Positions 1-6,200 of a stretch of 7,571 nucleotides of DNA are shown here, one piece after another (positions within the stretch are counted from its first letter, which is position 1; each line of letters begins with the position of its first letter). Position numbers and translations under genes: made by a program. Source of the DNA: Dermatophilaceae bacterium. GTDB taxonomy: Bacteria > Actinomycetota > Actinomycetes > Actinomycetales > Dermatophilaceae. The notes under the pieces are model-generated. The model worked only from the letters and a program-made list of their open reading frames with translations. It did not search any database and was not told where the DNA came from. The DNA lies in assembly GCA_013361975.1 (NCBI GenBank), contig JABFXB010000548.1:1-7571 (forward strand), written 5' to 3'.

Positions 1-896
1 ACCATCATGTAGATCTCCTTGCGCCCTCCCTGCTCCATGAGGGTGCGGCGGCCGTCCTCGCGCACGTCCTGCGCCTGGGCGCGCAGCACCTCGGCGAGCG
101 GCGTGCCGCGCTCGACCGCGACGACGATGCCGTCGACGAAGCGGGTGAGGCTCATCAGGCCGGTGCGGTCGGCAAGGCCCTGGAGCGCGGTGGGGAGGTT
201 CGCGCCTGCACGGGCGTCGGCCAGGCACCGCCTCAGCTCGTCGGACAGCTCACCCTGGGACAGCCGGCAGACGCGTTCGAGTGCACCGACTGCGCCCTCG
301 CCGGCGCTCACGGCAAGCGCGAGCAGCTCTGCCACGGTGGGGAACTCGGTCAGCATGCGCGCCTCACGGCGGGCAGCGGCGCGGGTGAGGAGGTAGTCGC
401 GGACCGTGATGCCACCGAGGACTCCCACCAGCACCATGGACACGAGGACCGGCACCGGGAAGCGCCGCTGCGCGACCGCGACCACGCCGGTGAAGACCAG
501 TCCGCCGATGCCGCCGAGGGCACCGGCCATGACCTGCTCGGCGCGGAACCGGTCGACGTCGGCGGGCTTACCCGCCCGCAGCTGTCGTCGCTCGACGGAC
601 GGCGCCCCGCCCAGCACCGCCCCGACGCGTGCGCCGAGCCGGCTGACGTAGGGCGCGAACAGCTCTCCGAAGCCGAACGGCCCCCGGGCCGGCGCGGGTC
701 GGGACAGCAGGCTGGACGGGCGAGGGGTGTCACGCAGGTAGGGCTCGAGGCGGTCGTCGAGCGTCGGCCGCCGGCTCGCCGGGAGGCCGGCGACCACCAG
801 CGCGACACCCGCGAGCAGGAGCACGCCCGCGGCGGCGCCGGTCCAGGACCAGCCGTCCCGCAGGACGTTCGCCACGCGCTCTGCGACGCCGTTCAC
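1..896 (-). CDS. tadC: Type II secretion F-family platform protein, TadC-like (3' end outside window)
   Basis: This is probably one of the two inner-membrane platform proteins of a Tad/Flp pilus machine, which pass motion from the TadA ATPase to the growing pilus or secreted fibre. The frame reads from a GTG at 896 through 298 codons to the left edge without a stop. Membrane segments are seen near residues 19-40, 121-140 and 146-166. An F-family (T2SSF) cytoplasmic domain starts near 181 (EFPTVAELLALAVSAGEGA) and holds the typical amphipathic repeats (LPTALQGLADRTG, RGTPLAEVLRAQAQDVRE). The visible end, GRKEIYMM, is what usually comes just before the last hydrophobic stretch of TadC, so perhaps 15-40 residues are missing. 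The GTG start is chosen because it overlaps the tadB stop by four bases (893-896), a sign of coupled translation; the ribosome site upstream is weak. TadC rather than TadB is inferred from gene order and the long N-terminal part. Confidence 0.88.
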   Translation of the reverse strand, partial: MNGVAERVANVLRDGWSWTGAAAGVLLLAGVALVVAGLPASRRPTLDDRLEPYLRDTPRPSSLLSRPAPARGPFGFGELFAPYVSRLGARVGAVLGGAPSVERRQLRAGKPADVDRFRAEQVMAGALGGIGGLVFTGVVAVAQRRFPVPVLVSMVLVGVLGGITVRDYLLTRAAARREARMLTEFPTVAELLALAVSAGEGAVGALERVCRLSQGELSDELRRCLADARAGANLPTALQGLADRTGLMSLTRFVDGIVVAVERGTPLAEVLRAQAQDVREDGRRTLMEQGGRKEIYMM

Positions 897-1762
897 CGCA
901 GCACCCGCTCTTCCTCGGGCAGCCGACCGATCCAGACCATCGCCCGGTAGGCGACGACGCACAGCCCCGCCCCGACGGCGAGCACCACCCACCCGGTCGG
1001 CGATGAGTACGCCTCGAGCGAGCTGCCGTTGAGGGCCAGCAGTCCGAGGATGACCCAGGGCGCGCCTGCGGCCAGGCGCGCGGCGTTGATCGTCCAGCTC
1101 TGACGGGTCTCGAGCTCGGCCCGGGTGCGGGCGTCCTCGCGCAGGAAGGACGACAGGGTGCGCAGCAGCTTGCCGAGGTCGCTGCCGCCGACCTCCCTGG
1201 CGATGCGGAGCGACTCGACGATGCGGTCGCCGACCGGGTCGCTGAGCCGGTCCTTGAGGCGGTCGAGGCAGTCGTGGAAACGGCCCGTGGTGCGGTAGTC
1301 CTCGGCGAACGCAGCGAACGCCGGCCGCAGCTCCACCGGACCCCGGACCGACAGCTGCGAGAGCGCCTCTGGCAAGGCCAGACCGGCCCGCACACCGGAG
1401 GTGATGTTGTCGACGACGTCGGGCCACAGGTCACGAAGCTTGTTGCGGCGCTTGCGCGCTCGCATGCGCACGAGCGAGATCGGGAGCGCCCCCGCCATGA
1501 GGCCGAAGCACAGGGCGATCGGCACGACGCGGGTGAGTGCAGCGACGAGCACGAACGTGAAGGCGAGCAGGACGAACGACCCGACCACGAGGTTCACCGG
1601 CGTCAGCGAGGCGTAGCCGGCCTGGTGCAGGTGGTCGCGCAGCTGCGCCTTGAAGCCGCCCTGACGGGTGCGCTCCCGAGCCGGTTCCTGCGGCCAGAAC
1701 GACCAGTAGACGAAGAAGGTGCCGGCGCCGAGGAGCAGCCCGATGGCGAGGGGCGGGATCAC
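893..1762 (-). CDS. tadB: Type II secretion F-family platform protein, TadB-like
   Basis: This is a 289-residue inner-membrane protein of the Tad/Flp pilus assembly platform, expected to pair with TadC and sit above the TadA ATPase. Hydrophobic segments are visible near residues 3-20, 56-97 (probably two helices), 225-244 and 256-277. Between the second and third groups lies the F-family domain (about 111-225), opening with the typical LWPDVVDNITSGVRAGLALP. A very basic stretch (RMRARKRRNKLR, 99-110) directly after a membrane helix fits the positive-inside rule. The length is normal for TadB. The start is a GTG at 1762 that overlaps the tadA stop by four bases (1759-1762), and the same kind of overlap joins its end to tadC. 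No strong ribosome site precedes it, so translation probably depends on ribosomes finishing tadA. Its assignment as TadB rather than a second TadC rests on gene order and size. Confidence 0.92.
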   Translation of the reverse strand: MIPPLAIGLLLGAGTFFVYWSFWPQEPARERTRQGGFKAQLRDHLHQAGYASLTPVNLVVGSFVLLAFTFVLVAALTRVVPIALCFGLMAGALPISLVRMRARKRRNKLRDLWPDVVDNITSGVRAGLALPEALSQLSVRGPVELRPAFAAFAEDYRTTGRFHDCLDRLKDRLSDPVGDRIVESLRIAREVGGSDLGKLLRTLSSFLREDARTRAELETRQSWTINAARLAAGAPWVILGLLALNGSSLEAYSSPTGWVVLAVGAGLCVVAYRAMVWIGRLPEEERVLR

Positions 1763-2997
1763 GGGTGGACCTGGCCCAGCAGTGCGGCCACGTCGTAGCC
1801 GGCCCGTTCGAAGGCCTCACGGTGCGGCGGGAAACCGTCGGCGCGCCGCAGCCCTCCGTCGCGCGTGACGAACAGGTCGGCGATCTCGATGACGTCGCCC
1901 TCGGCCCGACCCGGCACCGCGACGATCTCACGCACGCGGCGCACACCGTCACGCTCGAGAGCCACGTGCACGACGATGTCGACCGCCGCGGCCACGGTCG
2001 GGACGACGAACCTGCTCGACACGTTCTCGCCGGCGAGCAGCGGCAGCGTGCACATCTTGGTGACGGCCTCGCGGGCACTGTTCGCGTGGACGGTGCACAT
2101 GCCGGGCACCCCGCTGTTGAGGGCGATGAGCAGGTCGAGGCTCTCCTCCTGCCGCACCTCCCCCACGATGATGCGCGAGGGGCGCATGCGCAGGGCCTCC
2201 TTGACGAGCCGACGCAGCGGCACCTCGCCGGTGCCCTCGAGGCTGGGCTGCCGGCACTGCATGGAGGCGACGTCGCGCTGCGGGATCTTCAGCTCGAAGA
2301 CCTCTTCGCAGGTGACCACGCGCTCGCGGGGCGGGATCGCCGCGGCCAGGCAGTTGAGCAGAGTCGTCTTTCCGGCCTGGGTTCCGCCCGCGACCAGGAC
2401 GTTGAGGCCGCTGGCGACCGCCGCCTCGAGGAAGGTGGCCGCCTGGCGCGGCATCGTGCCGAGCCGGACGAGGTCGTCGAGGTGGTCGGCCTTGACGACG
2501 AACTTGCGGATGTTGACCTGCCAGTGGGTCCGGCTGATGTCGGGGATGACGACGTGCAGCCGGGAGCCGTCGGCGAGGGTCGCGTCGACGAACGGGCTGC
2601 TGAGGTCGACCCGTCGGCCGCTGGTCCTCAGCATGCGCTCCACGAGGTCGCGGACGTCCTCGGCCGTGAGGATCGTCGGGGTCAGCTCGGAGATGCCTCC
2701 GCGGGCCACGAACACCTTGCTGGGCTCGTTGATCCAGATCTCCTCGACCGTCGGGTCGTCGAAGTACTGCTGGAGCGGCCCGTAGCCGGCGACCACAGCG
2801 AGGATCGAGTGCACGGCCAGTCGCTGGTCGCCGAGCGACGGCAGGCCGCCGTGGAGCGAGCGCTCGTCGTAGTCCTGGACGGCGTCCTGCACGAGACGGC
2901 GCACGGCCTTGGCGTCGCTCGCAGGGTCGAGCCCCGACCGGCGGATCAGCTCACGGACCTCGCCCTCGACGTGGCGCACCGCTTCGTGTGTCGACAT
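1759..2997 (-). CDS. tadA: Tad pilus assembly / secretion ATPase, TadA (CpaF family)
   Basis: This 412-residue cytoplasmic ATPase of the GspE/PilB/VirB11 superfamily should form the hexameric motor of a Tad/Flp pilus system. Its N-terminal region has the CpaF signature DPTVEEIWIN (81-90), and HVVIPDISRTHWQVNIRKF (148-166) is the usual strand region before the motor. The Walker A is GGTQAGKTT (204-212, Lys210). An acidic box VVTCEEVFEL (227-236) follows. The Walker B/Glu motif is RIIVGEVR (275-282, Glu280), and the His box is TVHANS (302-307, His304). All catalytic elements are present, though Walker A has QA where GS is usual, and the acidic box reads CEEVFEL rather than IEDTAEL. The ATG at 2997 is preceded by AGGGGAA and gives the family's normal length. 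It is the first gene of the minus-strand unit, followed by tadB and tadC with four-base overlaps. No TadZ/CpaE gene lies directly upstream; the divergent type VII-like motor gene is there instead. Confidence 0.95.
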   Translation of the reverse strand: MSTHEAVRHVEGEVRELIRRSGLDPASDAKAVRRLVQDAVQDYDERSLHGGLPSLGDQRLAVHSILAVVAGYGPLQQYFDDPTVEEIWINEPSKVFVARGGISELTPTILTAEDVRDLVERMLRTSGRRVDLSSPFVDATLADGSRLHVVIPDISRTHWQVNIRKFVVKADHLDDLVRLGTMPRQAATFLEAAVASGLNVLVAGGTQAGKTTLLNCLAAAIPPRERVVTCEEVFELKIPQRDVASMQCRQPSLEGTGEVPLRRLVKEALRMRPSRIIVGEVRQEESLDLLIALNSGVPGMCTVHANSAREAVTKMCTLPLLAGENVSSRFVVPTVAAAVDIVVHVALERDGVRRVREIVAVPGRAEGDVIEIADLFVTRDGGLRRADGFPPHREAFERAGYDVAALLGQVHP

Positions 2998-3000
2998 GCG

Positions 3001-3007
3001 TTCCCCT
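3001..3007 (-). promoter_or_regulatory. Ribosome binding site of tadA
   Basis: On the minus strand AGGGGAA ends three bases before the ATG at 2997, and its AGGGG core has five bases of spacing. This good Shine-Dalgarno match supports the chosen tadA start and marks tadA as the independently initiated first gene of its unit. Confidence 0.7.
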
Positions 3008-3258
3008 GAAACCCTGTGAGTTGCTTCGCGGCCATCCTGCCCGGTGTCTCCGGATCTGGCGCGTCCAAGCTAGGCGACCCGTGACCCCACCCGCTCCGGC
3101 GATCCACAGCCAGGTCTCGTCGAGGTGGGGCGGCCGGCCGACGGACCCCGGCGGGCGCGACACCGTAGCGCCCCGCGCGGCTGCGTGCCGGTTGCCGTCC
3201 ACAGCTGTGCACGAACTGATGACCGCCGCCCGGGAACGCGGTGCCATGGCCGGGACAC

Positions 3259-3265
3259 GAGGAGG
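3259..3265 (+). promoter_or_regulatory. Ribosome binding site of the type VII-like motor gene
   Basis: GAGGAGG lies five bases before the GTG at 3271. It decides the start: the only other in-frame candidate below the TGA at 3217-3219 is a GTG at 3241, which has no comparable site and would add ten residues (starting VPWPGHEEAH) ahead of the first strand of the N-terminal domain. Confidence 0.8.
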
Positions 3266-3270
3266 CACAC

Positions 3271-6200
3271 GTGCACCTGACGGTGACCGTCATCGACCCG
3301 GAGCGCCTGGGCTCCGCACCGCGCCACGTCACGATCGAGGCTGCCGAGGGCACCTCGTTCGCCGAGGTGCGCGCTCCCCTTGCCGCCGCCGCGGGTTTGA
3401 CCGAGCGGTCTTGCGAGGAGGTCTCGTTCAGCATCCAGGGCGTCGTGGTGCGCGACCACGACCGCGTCGGTGAGCTCCCGCTGGTCCGGGGCGCCCTGCT
3501 CACGGTGGACCCCCGAGGCCAGGCGAGACCCCGACGGTACGAGAGTCGCGCGGTCGAGCTGCGGGTCGTCAGCGGCGGCGGCGCCGGACGGGTCATCCGA
3601 CTCGGCCGCGGGGAGCACGTGGTCGGCCGTGCCGCCTCGGCGGACGTGCGCCTCGACGACCCCGGCGTCTCGCGCGCCCACGCCGTCGTCGACGTCTGTG
3701 CCGAGGGAGTCCGCGTGCGCGACCTCGGAACGACGAACCCGTCACTCCTGGACGGCGTCGTCGTGCCGCCCGGGGGTGTCGTGCTCAGCGAGGGCCGGCA
3801 CCTCCGCCTGGGCTCCACCACCATGGTGCTGGGACCGGTCGACGTGCGGCCCGGTCACCACGAGCTGGTCGGCGGGCAGGTGCGAGTCCACCGTCGGCCC
3901 CGCTTCGTCGACACACGCCCTCCGGTGACCATCACCTTCCCGGCGCCGCCCACCCGTCCCGAGCACGGCCGTATGCCGCTCCTCGCGTCCTTCGCGCCGC
4001 TGGTCCTCTCTGCCGTGCTGGCCCTGGCCCTCTCCTCCCCCGCGCTGCTCCTCTTCGCGCTGATGTCGCCCGTCCTCCTGCTCGGCCAGTGGTGGAGCGA
4101 CCGGAGGGCCGGCCGCACCTCGCACCGGCGACAGGTCAGGGAGCACGCCGTCGCGCTGGACCGGGTGCGGGCCGACCTCGGCGAGGCGGCCCTCGACGAC
4201 GCTGCGCGACGGCGACGGGAGCACCCCGACCTCGGTCACGTCGAGGCGACGGTGCGCCGGCGCGCCACCCGTCTCTGGGAGCGCCGACCCGGTGACGCCG
4301 ACCACCTCGTGCTGCGCGTCGGCACGGCGCGCCAGCGGGCGCGTGTGGAGCTGCAGGGCGAGGTCGTCGACGCACCTCCCGAGGTGGACGACGTGCCGGC
4401 CCTCGTCGACCTCGGACGCTCAGGGGTGCTCGGCATCGCCGGGCTCCGCCGGCACGCCCTCCCCCTGACCGGTGCCCTGGTGCTGCAGGTCGCTGCCTGG
4501 CACACCCCTCGACGGCTCGCGCTGCACGTGCTCGCCGCCTCACCGGGGACGGCCCGTGACTGGGAGTGGGCCGCCCAGCTGCCGCACGTCTCCCAGTCCG
4601 ACGAGGCAGCGCCCCGCATCGCGGGCGGCGCCGACGACGTGTGCGTCCACGTCGAGGCGCTCCGCGCCCTGGTGGAGAGCCGCCGATCGGCCCGCGAGGG
4701 CCAGTGGTCATCCGACCGGAGCCACCCTGCGGACGTCGTGGTCGTTCTCGACGGCGCCAGTGCGCTCCGGGCGGTGCCCGGCGTCTCGGACCTGCTGGCC
4801 GACGGCCCCGCCGCCGGGCTCGCGTTCGTCTGCGTCGACGAGGACGAGGCCTCTCTGCCGACCGAGTCGCGGGCCGTCGTCGAGATCGACCCGACCGGTC
4901 TCCGGGCCACGGTGCGTGACGGAGCGGGGTGCCTCGACGCCGTGGTGCCCGACCTCCCGTCGGTGGGCTGGCTCGAGGGCGTGAGCCGCGCGATGGCACC
5001 GCTCGCCGACGCGACCCCCGAGGCCGGCACGGCCGCGCTGCCCCGCGAGGTGTCGTTCGTCGAGCTGCACCGGCAGGCCGGCGTCGAGGCCGTCACCCCC
5101 GACGGTCTGTCGGCGGCGTGGGCGGCCGGTTTCGGGACCCCGTCGGCTCTCGTGGGCCGCACGCCCCGGGGCCACCACCGCATCGATCTCGCGGTCGACG
5201 GTCCCCACGTTCTCGTCGGTGGCACCACGGGTTCGGGCAAGTCCGAGCTGCTCCAGGCCCTCGTCACCGGCCTCGCCGTGACCAACCGACCCGACGAGCT
5301 CGCCTTCGTGCTCGTCGACTACAAGGGCGGCTCCGCCTTCAGCGACTGCGCACGGCTGCCCCACACCGTCGGTCTGGTGACCGACCTCGACGCCGTCCTC
5401 ACGGCCCGTGCCCTCACCTCCCTCGACGCCGAGATGAAGCGCCGTGAGCGCCTGCTCGCCCGGGCAGGTGCCAAGGACCTTGCCGACTACCGTCGTGCCA
5501 CCTCCGTACGCGAGAACCTGCCTCCGCTCGGCCGCCTCGTCATCGTCGTCGACGAGTTCAAGGCGCTCGCCGACGAGTTCCCCGACTTCGTCAGCGGCCT
5601 CGTGCGGGTCGCGGCGCTGGGGCGGTCGCTGGGCCTGCACCTGGTGCTCGCCACCCAACGCCCCGCCGGCATCGTCTCCGCCGACATGCGTGCCAACATC
5701 GCCCTGCGGATCGCCCTGCGAGTCCGTGACCGCAGCGACAGCGTCGACGTCATCGACGCCCCCGACGCCGCCGCCCTCGACCCTCGGGCACCCGGGCGGG
5801 CCTGCGCCAGAAGCGGCGACGACCCGCTCACGCTGATGCAGTGCGCCTACCTGGGGGCCGCACTGCGCGACCCGAGCACCTCCCCGAACCGTCCGCGCGT
5901 GGTCCCGCGCGACCTGCTCGCCGCGGCGACCTTCCCGGGCCCGAGTGACGACGACGCGGTCGCCGGCCCGGTGACCGAGCTCGCCGCGGTCGTCGACGCG
6001 GCGGTCGCGGCGGCCGACCGCCTTGGCATCGCTCCACCGGCTCCACCGTGGCTGCCGCCTCTCCCCTCGACTCTGCCCGCCGCCTCCCTCGAGGAACGGG
6101 CCGTGGTCACCGACGTCACCTCTGCCATCGCCGGTGCCACCGCAGCGCCCGGCGTGCCGCTCGGTCTCGTCGACCTTCCGTCGGAGCAGCGCCGCGAGCT

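Larger units (their letters stand above)
2998..3270. promoter_or_regulatory. Divergent intergenic region between tadA and the type VII-like motor gene
   Basis: This 273-base gap separates the start codons of two divergent genes, so it must hold the control signals for both unless one is transcribed from within its neighbour. I cannot assign a convincing -35/-10 pair on either strand, which is common in such GC-rich DNA. Visible structure includes a perfect ten-base palindrome CACAGCTGTG (3200-3209), a CGGCCGGCCG palindrome (3131-3140) and an eight-base direct repeat TCCACAGC (3103-3110 and 3198-3205). In the frame of the motor gene a TGA at 3217-3219 closes the region upstream, so that protein cannot extend beyond it. 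The long frames that cross the gap on both strands have no ribosome sites or recognisable products and overlap the real genes. Confidence 0.5.

Noticed and set aside
350..808. Minus-strand frame of 152 codons, and a 234-codon minus-strand frame at 730-1434
   Set aside because: Both lie in a different frame from tadC and tadB, whose reading frames carry proper hydrophobic segments and F-family domains. The products of these frames are R/S/P-rich without structure.
1765..3009. A 414-codon plus-strand frame covering nearly all of tadA
   Set aside because: It is exactly antisense to tadA, which has every family motif. Its product is low-complexity, rich in D/H/G/R, with no recognisable domain, and has no good ribosome site. 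Long antisense frames are expected in GC-rich genes.
3041..3053. CCGG-N5-CCGG near the tadA start, considered as an operator or hairpin
   Set aside because: Only four bases per arm and each arm is itself a palindrome; such patterns are common in DNA of this composition.
3103..3205. Direct repeat TCCACAGC in the intergenic region, resembling part of a DnaA box
   Set aside because: Each copy matches only about seven of nine positions of the actinobacterial DnaA box, the copies are 95 bases apart, and an eight-base repeat in a gap of this length is not unlikely by chance.
3470..3928. Plus-strand frame of 152 codons inside the FHA region, and similar short plus-strand frames at 4089-4295, 4472-4984, 4929-5447, 5444-5836 and 6357-6941
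   Set aside because: They are off-frame readings of the continuous motor gene that starts at 3271. The in-frame translation carries the FHA, membrane and ATPase motifs without interruption.
5218..5247. Possibility that the motor is a chromosome-segregation FtsK
   Set aside because: FtsK has four membrane segments and one motor module with a DNA-recognising gamma domain. This protein has an FHA domain, a two-helix hairpin and three tandem modules, as in EccC/EssC.
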